DNA of 64,000 nt from Phytophthora colocasiae (GCA_018806915.1 JAGKQI010000028.1:124001-188000); one strand, 5' to 3'; positions 21,013-32,086 are shown, counted from the stretch's first letter. The notes: a model not told the origin generated them from the letters alone. Numbers and translations are program-made.

Positions 21013-21320
21013 TGGTCGCAAGAGATTATATGGGGAGAAGGTAAGATCGGTGAAATTGGAGGAAGATCTACATATCCCAGTTGGGGGATCTGAAGAGATC
21101 GCATCGAGAGTGAAATTATCGGCGACAGAGAAGTTGTGGGTGACCAGAGGCGACCAATGGGTACCTACAGTGGTGAATGGACCCGGCAGAACTCGGTACT
21201 TAGTGATCACGAATTTGAGCGAGAAGATTTTACGACTGGATCACAGATTACATGTTGGAATGGTACTTGATCAGGGAAAAGTGCCTCGATTCCCCGGGTT
21301 TGTGTCGATCGGATCGTTAC
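21003..21320 (+). pseudogene. pol: Protease-RT linker of element A in a third frame
   Basis: The segment S-G-R-K-R-L...W-V-T-R-G-D-Q-W-V matches B2's R-G-D-R-W-V-T stretch, which is continuous in B2's pol. Near 21310 a second one-base change moves the frame to that of the RT ORF (Y-M-E-W-Q-N-L-A-L-E). The pol of A is thus interrupted twice within about 320 bp and is otherwise open for 4.7 kb. Confidence 0.75.
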
Positions 21321-24300
21321 ATGGAGTGGCAGAATCTAGCTCTAGAAGCGACTGTGGACGCAACACCAGAACCCCAGGAATCCGTAGAGATCCTCTTACC
21401 GTCAGTCGAACGGCCGATCTACGATACGCCGCGATCCATACTCCGCCGAGGTGGGGCAACCAGGACCGACCCTGATCCTGCACCAATATCGACATTGGAA
21501 CCGCGATCACCAACCGATACAACCGAAGTCAAGGTCGCATTCATCGATCCCCAACCGGATCCCATGGATACCCCACCGATTACGATCAGTTCCGACAAGA
21601 CCCCGAGTGGCGAAGCTGGGGGCGGTGAGACTGAGACGAATGGGAGCTTGCCAGATCAGGCTCCAGATCGGACAGATCGGACATGCGAAGAAGAGATCGA
21701 GGTAAAAACAGAAAAACCAGATTTTCAAATCGAGATCCAACATGTATCCGACGCTGACGCCGGCCCCACGGTTGAAAGCACCCCGATCCTGACAGCCAAG
21801 GACGATAGGCTGCGTGATCAATCAACGGATGAACCGGATCCGACATCTCCTGAAGGGATCGAGAACGCCGATCAGACCCACTTACACGAAAGTGGCGATT
21901 TTTCGGCCGAAGATCTAGCCGATAATCTCGCAGTAGTACCGGAGATCCAGATCTCCACCACCGAAGAAGTCAGGATGGAAGATCTGCAAGTAGGGAATCC
22001 GGGATCGGCGACCCCGGAGGAGATCGAGAAACTTCGACAAATTATTTGGAAGAAGCGACATCTCCTGATCGGAAAGGGAAACGCACTTCCTCCAGCGGCC
22101 AAGGGTGTTATATGCGATATCGACGTGGGTGATGCAAAGCCGATCGCACAACGAGTCCGAAAGGTGGCGCCACAGTTTCGCGAGAAAGTATCAGATCTTA
22201 TCAAAGGACTCCTAGCTGCCAAGATCATTCGGCCATCGACATCGCCATGGGCATCTCCGATCGTGGTGATCATCAAGAAGAACGGTGTAGACATCCGACT
22301 ATGTATCGATTATCGGTTGGTGAACGGTCTCACAAGGCTGATGATCTACCCGATGCCCCTGATCAGTGACCTGCTAGAAGATCTTGACAAGGTTCTTTGG
22401 TATTGTTCATTAGACATGGCGAGTGGATTCTGGGTCGTATCAATGACCGATCGAGCTCGCGCGATCTCGGCTTTCATCACTCCATTTGGCCTTTTCGAGT
22501 GGAATCGCATGCCGTTCGGGCTGAAGAACGCCCCTCAGATCTATCAACGCCTTGTGGACAATGCCCTATATGGATTTTTGAAGATCTCCCAGTCCGGAGA
22601 TGTGGAAGGCGCTGCGGATGTGTTCGAGTCAGGAATCCCGGAAGATCCCGGTCGCCCGTCGGTGCTAGGACGGAGATCATACATCGACGATATCTTGATC
22701 ACGGCTGGATCATGGGATCAAATGTGCGATCGGGTGGAAGACCTATTGGAGGCCTGTGATAAGTGGAATCTCTCGATCAGTGTGGCAAAGAGCTTCTGGG
22801 GCATGGATAAGGTGGAATATCTCGGACACAAAGTGTCGATCGATGGATTGAAAGCAAACCCGAAAGACCTGAAGTCTCTGACGGATCTACCATTCCCTGG
22901 ATCACTCCGATCTATGCAATCGTTCCTTGGAAGTTTGAATTACTATAGTCGGTTCATCGAGGATTATGCGATCTATGCATCGGTCCTATATGAACTACGT
23001 GAGGTGGAGTTCGCTGAACTGAAGAAGCGACCAGATCTACGAAAGATCATGGATAGCATGGACCTGATCCCTCAAGATCCCGTCGTGCTTAAGTCGGATC
23101 GGGATAGATCACTAGATATCCCGACTCAAAGAAGCGATAGCACGCCGGATCCTGACTTGGGGGCGATGTCTTCACCCTGTTCAAGCGAGATCGGAGCCAA
23201 CCTGGGCCTAAAGACTGGTGACGAGCGGTGGGGTAGGGCATACAGGGCGTTTACAGCCTTGAAGACCAAGATCGCGTCGACCCCGATCCTTCGTCACTTC
23301 GACACGACGAAGTTACCCGTGGTGATCGTGTACGCTAGTGACTGGGCGATTTCCGCCGCACTAATGCAGGAACACGACCAGATCTACCACCCGGTCGCGT
23401 TTGCCAGCCGAACCTTGAAGGCCAACGAGCTGAATTATGATGTTGCCGAAAAGGAGGTGTTGGCTCTACTTCGGATCTTGGATCTACACTACACCTTGTT
23501 GGTGGGACGTCGGATCAAGGTCCTAACCCGACACTCAACGCTTGCCTGGCTGTTCAAGTCTGCCGGCCTCCAAGGACGTCTGGGACAATGGTCTGCTCTT
23601 CTGTCCCCGTGGACACTCGAGATCACGAAGTGTACGAAGGGGGAGGATGAAATACTGGGGGCGATCGCAGCTAACATAACGCCCAGATCGGAGATCGACG
23701 AAGCTCTGATCGCGATCGCGCCACGAAAGGAGCCAAAACGTCGGATCCAGATGCCGATCCCCACCGTAGACCCAGATGAGGAGTTGTGGGTTATAAGTTT
23801 CGACGGATCGGCACGCGTGAAACGAGGAGGAGGTGCTTTCAGCGCGATCGTGTGGAGTTTACCAGATTGGAGGGTGATCAAGGCTAGATCGGATTATGCT
23901 GAAAGCCTTACTGTCAATGAAGCGGAATACCGTGGACTCTTGCTAGGTCTTGGCATGATCGCACAGTTAGAACGCCGCCGTTTGGTCGTTTGTGGCGATT
24001 CGAATCTGGTGATCCGACAAGTCCGGGGCGAGATCGACTGCAAGGCGCCAGGATTGACGTTACTGAAACAGAAGGTGCTAGATCACTTGCGGAATTGGGG
24101 AGATCACGAGCTGGTCCATGTGAAGAGAGACTGGAATGGGAGCGCAGATAGCTTGGCAAGTGCCGCACTGCAGCGAGGAAGCGGGATCGAGGTCCACGAT
24201 GAGGCAGATCGGTGCGATCTGATCACCCTAAATCGGCTTGATGAGGTGTTGGCCCCTCGAGTTGAAGATCGAACTGCACAAGTGTCGGCAGTAGCCACGC

Positions 24301-25979
24301 GTGCAGCCCGAGCACGACCTGGTGCCGCTGTCCTGCGAGAGGAACTGATCTGGGAGATGCGGATTGATCGGATCAGGCGAGCCCAGGACGAGGAGGTCTG
24401 GATCGCCGGACTAAAGAGGTACCTGGCTGGGCAGATCGCAGATCTTACTCGAGCCGAATCTGTATCCTACGCCAAGATCGCCTCCGAGTACGAGGTAGAC
24501 GAACAAGATCTGTTGTTTTACTGCCCACCAGGGCCGAGATCAAGTGGCGATCGCGACCGCCTGATGAGACTTGTGGTCCCAGAAACGCTACAGCAGGATG
24601 TCCTCCACCACTACCATACGACTCTGGAAGGGGGACATCAGGGGATCGGACGTACTTATCAGCGGATCCGAGATCATTTCCATTGGAGGGGATTATATCG
24701 GAGCGTGCAGCGATACGTAGGCGAGTGTGTAGACTGTGAGACTGGAAAAGGGAGGCCCACGATCCGGGGCGAGTCGCCGGGGAACCTGCAAGCGACATAC
24801 CCGTTCCAGATCATAGCGATGGACCACATACCCTCCCTGCCCAGATCTAACAAAGGCAACACCGAACTACTGATCTGGGTCGATCTGTTCACGGGATATG
24901 TGATCGCGAAGGCCAGTTCCTCCCGATCGGCCCAGACCGTCGCAGAATCCTATGAAGAATGCGTGTTCCGCAGATTTGGTGCTAGCGAGATGATCAGGCA
25001 CGATCGAGAACCGGGTTTCATGTCCGACTTCTTCAGATCGTTCAATAAGATCCTGGGGCAGCGACAACGAGCGACGATGGCCTACCGGCCACAAGCCAAC
25101 GGGACTGCGGAACGGATGGTGCAAACGGCGACTAGGGCGATCAAGATGTATGTTCAAGATCTCGATCAGAAGGACTGGGATGAATACGCGGAGAGACTGA
25201 CGTTCGCCATTAACACGGCTCACGATCGGGTTCGGGGAGATACCCCTTACTACCTGGTACATGGATGGGATCCGAGATCGACGTTGGAAGCGACGATCCC
25301 GATCGGGTCGACCAGGCGCCATGACCGTGATCCAAGACGGTGGAGATATCGCGTTCAGAGATACTACCAGCAGTCGAGAGAACAGGTCAACGCTAAGCTG
25401 CGAGAGGCGATTGCAGACCGAGCTGATCGGCACAATGAGGATGTCGATCCGCATCAGATCGAAGCTGGATCACGAGTTTGGCTATACCTAGATCGTGTGA
25501 AGGAAGGGTATGCACGTAAACTCGCTCACCTTTGGCACGGCCCGTTCCGTGTTGCAGAGAAGCTCAATGAATTCACGATCAAGCTGGAGATCGCGGGATC
25601 TGATTACCATATCTTCCCAGTGGTCCATGTGTCTAAGCTAAAGCCGGTGCGGAATTTCCCGGATCGACCGCGGATCGAGTTGACGGTAGATGAAGCAGAT
25701 CGGCTCGATTTCGATGAGATCCTCCTTCCGGAGGACAGTTGGGTCCCAGATCTGGACGCCGATGAGTATGAGGTCGAACGGATCTCGGACATGCGAAGTG
25801 GGAAACGAACTCGCTACGGCCGGATCTATCGTGAATTCCTGGTGCACTGGGTCGGTTATGACGAACCGACTTGGGTTGATGAAGCTGATCTTAACTGTGG
25901 AGCCATACTGAGTGCGTTCCTACGTGATCATGCTAACCGAAATCGGTTTGGCGTGATGCAGTCGCACGAAGAGGTGTAG
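21310..25979 (+). CDS. pol: RT, RNase H, second RNase H, integrase and chromodomain of element A
   Basis: After an acidic Pro-rich linker (to about 22030): RT with R-L-C-I-D-Y-R and catalytic Y-I-D-D at 22680-22691; Ty3-type RNase H (about 23230-23600: Y-A-S-D-W, A-S-R-T-L, E-K-E-V-L-A-L); a second RNase HI-like domain (about 23785-24180) with its four acidic residues in S-F-D-G-S-A, E-A-E-Y-R-G, C-G-D-S-N and G-S-A-D-S-L; integrase H-H-C-C region (about 24600-24745), then D in M-D-H-I-P, D in H-D-R-E-P-G-F, E in A-E-R-M-V-Q; C-terminal barrel; chromodomain (about 25760-25965, F-L-V-H-W-V-G-Y-D-E-P-T-W). All catalytic residues are present. Translation would depend on the upstream frameshift signal and is blocked by two lesions. 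Confidence 0.95.
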
Positions 25980-26353
25980 ACGCAGAGAAGGCGACGTGAC
26001 CGGGTCACAACGCCGAGATCGCGGATGCTGATCTGGATGTCTATCTGGATCGGATGTGGAGATTTTATATTTTTCGTGGAGATTTTATATTTTTCTTGTA
26101 TATGCATGTGAAACCGGAGTGATTGGAAGGAAGATATGGAGATTTCGAGGATGCTAAGTGGGATCGAAACTGTGGAGTAAGTATGGAGAAGAACGCTGGT
26201 CTTTGAAGCTGGAAAGATTACGTGGAATTGAAAAGAGGCTAGGCTGGAGTCGGGATCGCGTGGCGAAGTACCGGATCGTGATAGAGAATATGTAAGCGTG
26301 CTGACCGACTCCAGGATCGGCTGATCACCTCCGGACTGGTCGAGATCGCGAGA
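25980..26353. other. Convergent spacer between pol and the opposite-strand ORFs (A)
   Basis: 374 bp between two convergent stop codons. It has two tandem copies of GTGGAGATTTTATATTTTTC (about 26055-26095), the most AT-rich part of the element and a candidate for 3' end formation. The matching spacer in B is 386 bp. Confidence 0.6.
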
Positions 26354-28012
26354 TCAGGGAGTCCCAGGAGGTGTAGGTGGAGCAGGCGGGTTAAACTTGT
26401 TTTCGAGCCGTGGGATCTGCCGGGACGGGTGATCTGCCGGCCGATCGCGGTAATGGTTGCGCCAAAGGTCCTCCTGATCGCATTCTGCCAACGCAGAGAT
26501 CAGATCGGTGGGCTCCGGTCGGTTCAGAGTCGGCTGGGCCAGGTTAGCCATTCGGGAGGCCGATCCGGGGTACCAGTATGCCCGATCACGGATAGTGGGG
26601 AAGTGCAGGAAGTAGGGATCGAGCAGAAGATCGATGTCCGCCCACATCGCCCGCATCATGGGCAGGAATCGTCCCAACAGCAGCCGCCAACGTTCTCCGG
26701 TACGGCTACGCCGTTGCCGGTAATACCGACGGAGATCAGGATCAGCCTCATACATCGCCTTCGTGATCTCGAGATAATGGGTCGATTCCCAGTAGGCCTG
26801 CAGGTGATCTGACTCGAAGGCGGCGTAGGCATCCGCGATCTGCCCCAGCAGAGTTCCAGCACGACGATGTAGACCGGGATCGAAGGTGAGGGGGGCCGGT
26901 CGGTTGCGGAGCACCTCCCAAGGTCGGGTAGCAAGTAGGGCCTGCACGTTGGGCCCAGTGATCAGGCTAACCAACCAACCGACCCCAGCTCGGGAAGGGC
27001 GATTAGCCGGTGATCTCGCTGGGTAAAGGAATCCGGGAGGTAGCAGCAGCCTCTTGGACAATGTGGAGAGGATCATACCGACGATCGCCAAAGTTCCGAC
27101 GAACATCGGATCCCACGGGAAGACATCACCAGCCGCAAACTGCCGGACGTTCGCATACCCGGGAATAGACGAGCTGATCGCGAACAGAGGAGGGTGCAGC
27201 TGGGGGCGCGGCGAGCCGCCGGGAGAGCCGCCACCCGGAGATCCCCCACCGGGAGGGCTCCCGCCAGCTGGACTACCCCTCGGGGACCCCTGAGGAGAAG
27301 TGATCGGAGTCTGTGGGGAACTGCCGCCCGGAGGTGTCGGCTGCGCCGGAGGCGTCGAAGGAGCAGACCCCCCTTGATCACCGGATGCTGGAGGAGGATT
27401 TCCATGCCGGCGGTGCCACGACAGCGATCGGAGTATCGTAGCCCGAAGAGCGTCGTCGGATCCAGCGCCAGAATCCTCCGCGTCATCGTCATGCCCCGGA
27501 TCAGGTTTACGTTTGGACCGATCCGAGCCACCCTTCTTCGGGGAAGGTGCTTCCACGGTCACTTGCGAGGTGGCCTGGGTGCGATCTGCTTCCTCCGCAT
27601 CCGGCCCAGTCGGGATCGCGGGTTCAGGACCCAGATCGAAGGGGTCTGGGCCTTCCTCGTGCTTTTCTTCGAGCTCGGTCGCCTGGGCCTGGCCACCGGG
27701 TTGGTCTCCAGCGGGGACATCAGGTGGGGCCGCGTCGTGATCGGTCGGGGGAGGCTCCGTTCGCGAGGTCTTGTGCGGGGGCGATGTAGCAGGAGATGGG
27801 GGCGGACTGAGAGCACGTTTGACCCCCCGTTCATCTTGAGCAGCGCGGAGCCGAGACACCATTTCGGTCAGGACGTTGGTAGTCGCCGATATGTTATCTT
27901 CCGCTTGATCGTAGTTCTCCTGAAGCGCTTGAAGACTCGCTTCTAACTCCTGCACTTCGGCATGGGTACCGATCAGATCATCCTCTACGACAAACAGAAT
28001 ATGAGTGATCAT
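26354..28012 (-). CDS. Opposite-strand protein of element A, C-terminal part
   Basis: 552 codons, antisense to the retrotransposon genome and convergent with pol. ATG 28012 lies in the same frame as the upstream coiled-coil ORF, separated only by TAG at 28033-28031 and five codons. The N-terminal ~70 residues continue the coiled coil, then a basic/Ser-Pro patch, an acidic linker and Pro/Gly-rich repeats (about residues 220-270). A conserved globular region follows (about 275-500) with Q-A-L-L, P-W-E-V, L-H-R-R and W-E-S-T-H (26791-26777). The same residues, in order and spacing, occur in F and in element B. No catalytic motif, signal peptide or membrane span is recognised. The basic patches would suit nuclear entry, which is speculative. 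Confidence 0.75.
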   Translation of the reverse strand: MITHILFVVEDDLIGTHAEVQELEASLQALQENYDQAEDNISATTNVLTEMVSRLRAAQDERGVKRALSPPPSPATSPPHKTSRTEPPPTDHDAAPPDVPAGDQPGGQAQATELEEKHEEGPDPFDLGPEPAIPTGPDAEEADRTQATSQVTVEAPSPKKGGSDRSKRKPDPGHDDDAEDSGAGSDDALRATILRSLSWHRRHGNPPPASGDQGGSAPSTPPAQPTPPGGSSPQTPITSPQGSPRGSPAGGSPPGGGSPGGGSPGGSPRPQLHPPLFAISSSIPGYANVRQFAAGDVFPWDPMFVGTLAIVGMILSTLSKRLLLPPGFLYPARSPANRPSRAGVGWLVSLITGPNVQALLATRPWEVLRNRPAPLTFDPGLHRRAGTLLGQIADAYAAFESDHLQAYWESTHYLEITKAMYEADPDLRRYYRQRRSRTGERWRLLLGRFLPMMRAMWADIDLLLDPYFLHFPTIRDRAYWYPGSASRMANLAQPTLNRPEPTDLISALAECDQEDLWRNHYRDRPADHPSRQIPRLENKFNPPAPPTPPGTP

Positions 28013-28030
28013 GGTCAGGTGGAGGGGGAT

Positions 28031-28933
28031 CTAGACTATGTGCGCATCTAGACGAGTGGATCGCTGTCGCTCGGTGCTGAGATCCGCCTGTGCTCTGTCG
28101 CGATCTGCGAACGCTTGGTCTCGTTCCACGAGTAGGCGATCCCGCTCCGAAGTGACTCGGTTCAGTTCGGAGTTAGCGTGGGCGAGTTGATCGGTGGCTA
28201 GGTCACGTTCACCAGCGATACTGGTCAGGGAAGCGATCGCTCGGGCGGAGTCCGCCAAGGCTCGATCTCGCTCAGCCAGGGCCAGTCGGGTGGGAGCCCC
28301 TGTCGAAGGCGTGGGGCTGGAATCCAGTTGGAGATGTGCAAGATCAGCCGAGATCCGGTTGTAGCTGGCCTTGGCAGTGACGGAGTCTTGCTTCGCCTCA
28401 GCCAGATCGCAAGCATGGATCCGGGCTTCCGCCTGGAGATCCTGGATCTCGTTGGTGGCTTGTTCCACCTCTTCAGTCAAACGATCCCGGTCCTCTGTAG
28501 CTCGATCTAGGTCTGCCTGGGCAGAGTCGAGACGCCGCGCGAACTCGTCGCGTTCCGATCGGAGCTGGTGAACCTGCATACGCAATCCATCGAGATCAGA
28601 GGCTTCCTCCGCGAGATCAGCGATCTCGCGCTCCAGACGGGCAATCTCGCCCTGCTGGTCTGCCCGGAACCGCTCCATGGCGTCGACATGCGCCCGAAGT
28701 TCCATGGCTTCACGACTTAGCTGATCACGTTCGCGCACCAGGCGATCCCGCCCTGGACTGCCCGGCATCGGCCCAGCCTCATCGGATGAGAGCGGGCGTG
28801 CGTGGTCTGGAGCCTGACCCGACGAACGTCGCGAGATGTCGGAATGGGGAGATGGCGGACCGTCGGGGGATCTTGGGGAATCGGGAGGTGTAGGCAAATA
28901 ATCGCTCCCGGGATCACTTCCTTGCTGGCTCAT
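28031..28933 (-). CDS. Opposite-strand protein of element A, N-terminal coiled coil
   Basis: 300 codons from ATG 28933, 127 bp inside the 3' LTR. The first ~80 residues are Ser/Pro/Asp-rich; the rest is an almost unbroken coiled coil full of R-D-R-L, E-R-D-Q and L-E-R-E-I heptads. It ends at TAG 28033-28031, after which the frame continues into the ORF ending at 26354. In F the two halves are joined without this stop, so the TAG is either a recent nonsense mutation or a readthrough point. The frame is also open upstream into the LTR as far as 29515. Function unknown. Confidence 0.75.
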   Translation of the reverse strand: MSQQGSDPGSDYLPTPPDSPRSPDGPPSPHSDISRRSSGQAPDHARPLSSDEAGPMPGSPGRDRLVRERDQLSREAMELRAHVDAMERFRADQQGEIARLEREIADLAEEASDLDGLRMQVHQLRSERDEFARRLDSAQADLDRATEDRDRLTEEVEQATNEIQDLQAEARIHACDLAEAKQDSVTAKASYNRISADLAHLQLDSSPTPSTGAPTRLALAERDRALADSARAIASLTSIAGERDLATDQLAHANSELNRVTSERDRLLVERDQAFADRDRAQADLSTERQRSTRLDAHIV

Positions 28934-29045
28934 GGAGACTGGAAGGGATCCGTTGATGGTGGTCGAAGTGTTGTCGGGGTGACTTGTGCCTTGGGCTGAA
29001 GATTGGAGAATGAGACCTGAAGTGGACCGAGACGGACCAACTTGC

Positions 29046-29059
29046 AGGCTGGGGGCGGA
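29046..29059 (+). other. Polypurine tract of element A
   Basis: AGGCTGGGGGCGGA directly before the 3' LTR. F has CTGGGGGCGGA in the same place. It is the expected plus-strand primer. Confidence 0.75.
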
Positions 29060-30449
29060 TGTGGTGAAGCGCGAATAAGAAATCCGAGAAAAGGCAACGT
29101 CAAGCCCAGAGAGAGTCGGATCAAGCGACAGGGGCCTCTGGCGAAGCAAGATGTCAGTTGATGACCCCAGATTGCGCGAACGATGGCTGACGAATGGATC
29201 CAGATCGATGTTCGTCTGGATCTCGCCAGCGATGAATGGATGGCGTCTTGGTCGAGTGAGACTAAGTGATTGGAGAACCCGCCGTGCGGTCCCGCGTGGC
29301 GGCTCAGGGTCGGAGGAGAAAAGGGCGCCTTGCCTAAGATCGCATGAGAAGGAGATCAAGGCAGCAGAGGGTCGGGACCGGTGCGATCTATGGTGGGCCG
29401 GTGACAACATAACCGTGAGATGCTGCCGAGGGGACCTGATGGCAGTGTTAGTCGCATGGGGAGTGGTGATCAAGTCCGGGAAGCTCAAGACCTGGAATGT
29501 CGACGACACAGGCACGCGAGATCAAATATGAAGACTGCTGATCGAGATCATTGATCAAGACGGTGGACCAAGATCGACGATCGAGATGGTTGATCGAGAT
29601 CGACAGATCGGCAGATCGGCTGATTGCCAGATCGGCTGATCGCCAGATCGGCAGATCGACAGATCGACTGATCGGCTGATCGCCAGATCGGCAGATCGAG
29701 ATCGCGATCAGGGGTTAGGTGAGATCGAGATCGAAGATCGGAGGGGCAGCTGTGTAGCCGGATGTCAGGTAATCGTAGGATAGCAGATGAGGATGGGACT
29801 AGTAGACATAGGAATAACCATAAACAGAATCGAATTTGCTCTGGACCTCACAAGTGCCTTCGTCCAAGACTGGAACCGGGAATTACATTGGCCCACCAGC
29901 ATCAAGAAGGTAAGGAGAAGAGATCTAGCATAGAGGTTAATTCTGGATAATACATTGGCCAGTTTTACCCTATCTAGTGATCTATCCTTTACGTGCGAAC
30001 TACGGATCGGAAGGAATTGGCTGCTTGGCCTGACGATCTCGTCGACTCTCAACCCATCAAGACACCCGCTATAGGAAGCGGCAAGCATCGTAAAGGAAGG
30101 GACCAGATCCCCAACATTGGACCTTTGGAAGACCCGGATCGAAGACCAGGCGACCGGATCAAGGCTCGAGAACTCGCCTGTGACCCGGATCAACCCCTCC
30201 GAGGTAGAGTGAAGTATTCCCACGCTATCTCACACCCCCTACGTCACCCAAGACATTCTTCTCGTCCCAAGACATCTTCAGAAGTTACCTGGAAGAGCGT
30301 AACCCGCCTACCGACGGGTACAGAAGGTGAACACTACACGCAGCAAGATCACGGATCATCGGGGGACCCCCTCCGTTAGTCGGTGTCTGGGCGCAAGTGG
30401 CGATCGCGATCGGCCTCAACCAGATTTTGGCCAGATCCGCTCCACCACA
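29060..30449 (+). repeat. Element A 3' LTR
   Basis: 1390 bp, three substitutions from the 5' LTR noted by eye: G/A in TACGTCRCCC, C/T in AGAAGTYACC, C/G in GGTACASAAGG. It is followed by the GTTC target duplication and then G2 sequence. Confidence 0.95.
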
Positions 30450-32086
30450 GTTCCATGCTCGTTTAATATGTAACAGGTCGTGATCCGGCCATTCCCGGAG
30501 CGTACTAGAGCCTTCTGCCTTAATAAGGTCAGGGCCGGCGCCTTGCAATCGATCTCGCCGCGCATCTGACGAATGACCAGATTCGAGTCTCCGCAGATGA
30601 TAAGTCGCCCCTTAGTCAGATCCTCGAGTAACTCGAAGCACAATAGAAGTCCGTTGTCATCCGCTTCGTTGACCGTCAGGCTTTCTGCATATCGAGACGC
30701 TGCTTTAACCACCTTCCATTCGGGAAACTTCCTCACAACCGCACTGAAGGATCCTCCACCACGTTTCACCCTGGCGGATCCGTCGAAACTAACCACCCAT
30801 AACTCTTCCTCCGGCTTTACAGTCGGTACAGGCATCTGGATCGTTCGACGCAGTTCCTTCCTTGGGGCGATGTTCACCAAAGCTTGGTCCACCTCGGATC
30901 TCGGGGTGATACTTGCGGCGAGGGATCCGAGGATCTCGTCTTCCCCTTTAGTACACTTCGTGATCTCCATGGTCCAAGGTGATAACAACGCTGCCCATTG
31001 GCCCAATCTTCCTTGTAGTCCGGTAGAACGGAACAGCCGTCCGAGGGTAGAGTGCCTGGTCAGGATCCGGATCCGTCGCCCAACCAACATGGAATATCCG
31101 AGATCCAAAATCCTCAGCAAGGCCAGCGCTTCCTTCTCCACGATCCCATAGTTCACTTCGTTCGGCTTCAGGGATCGGCTGACAAACATCACCGGCATGT
31201 AGATTCCATCGTGATCCTGCGTTAGGGAAGCTGAAATGGCCCATTCACTGGCGTAGACAATCACCACCGGTTGCTTGTCGGGATCGAAGTGTCGAAGTGT
31301 AGGGGTCGTTTAGCGATCTTCCTCTTCAGGGCTTCGAAGGCGGCTGAAGCACGGATCCACTTCTCATTTGGACCTCTCGGGTCTGTTGGATCCTTCGGAT
31401 CCTCGACTACGGGGTCAATTGGCCGCAGGATCTTGCGGCTGGATCTCAACTCCGCGAAGTCGACCTCCCTCAGTTCGTAGATTACCGACGCGTAGACCGC
31501 TATATCCTCGATGAATCGGGCGTAGTAATTTAGGCTACCCAGGAAAGATTGCATAGCCCGCAGTGATCTCGGGAACGCTAGATCCACCAGCGCTTCTCGG
31601 TCCTTCGGATGTGCCTCTAGCCCTTCGCTAGACACTCGGTGTCCTAAGTAATCGACCTTCTTCAGGCCCCAAAAACTCTTGGCCACGCTGATCGATAAGT
31701 CCCACTTGTCACAAGCTTCTAGCAGCAGCCGCACTCGTTCACACAGGTGATCCCAAGATCCCGCGGTCACTAAGATGTCATCAATATACGATCTTCGTCC
31801 AAGTACAGATTGTTCATTGTTCGTCTCTGGGATCTCACCTCGGAAAAGATCCAACGCGGATCCGGATCCGGTCGTGGGCGGGATCGGTAGGAATCCATAG
31901 AGTGCGTTGTCCAACAAACGCTGGTAGATCTGCGGGGCATTCTTGAGACCAAACGGCATCCGGTTCCACTCAAACAATCCAAACGGGGTGATAAATGCCG
32001 AGATGGCCCTTGCGCGATCCGTCATAGAGACAACCCAACAACCACTAGCCATATCGAGAGAACAGTACCATAACACGGCGTCGAGA
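30450..32086 (-). pseudogene. pol: G2 pol, middle piece (RT palm to second RNase H)
   Basis: The piece runs from V-L-W-Y-C-S-L-D-M-A-S-G (32086) through Y-I-D-D (about 31790) and the thumb to Ty3-type RNase H, then the second RNase H with S-F-D-G-S-A and C-G-D-S-N, and ends at K-R-A-W-N where A inserted. A one-base loss near 31310 changes frame between RT and RNase H. In the second RNase H the E-A-E-Y motif reads E-A-D-D-N, so the catalytic Glu has changed. It is inactive on several counts. Confidence 0.85.

Larger units (their letters stand above)
16672..30449 (+). mobile_element. Element A: complete 13.8 kb dual-RNase H retrotransposon with an opposite-strand module
   Basis: LTRs of 1390 bp at 16672-18061 and 29060-30449 differ at only three positions by eye, so the insertion is recent. 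The target duplication is GTTC (16668-16671 and 30450-30453). Order: LTR, primer binding site, gag, -1 frameshift signal, protease, RT, RNase H, second RNase H, integrase, chromodomain, 374 bp spacer, two opposite-strand ORFs, purine tract, LTR. Two frameshifts between protease and RT and a stop in the opposite-strand ORF are the only clear lesions. GATC is conspicuously frequent throughout. Confidence 0.95.

Noticed and set aside
27194..27946. 250-codon + strand ORF opposite the A antisense protein
   Set aside because: Arg-rich shadow translation of the Pro/Gly/Ser-rich - strand frame; not seen in F or B.
26354..28933. Reading the antisense protein as an envelope-like protein
   Set aside because: It has no signal peptide, no hydrophobic membrane span and no cleavage-like site, and it is on the opposite strand from pol.
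30573..31151. 192-codon + strand ORF over G2's RNase H
   Set aside because: Antisense shadow of a recognised RNase H coding region, with no independent features.
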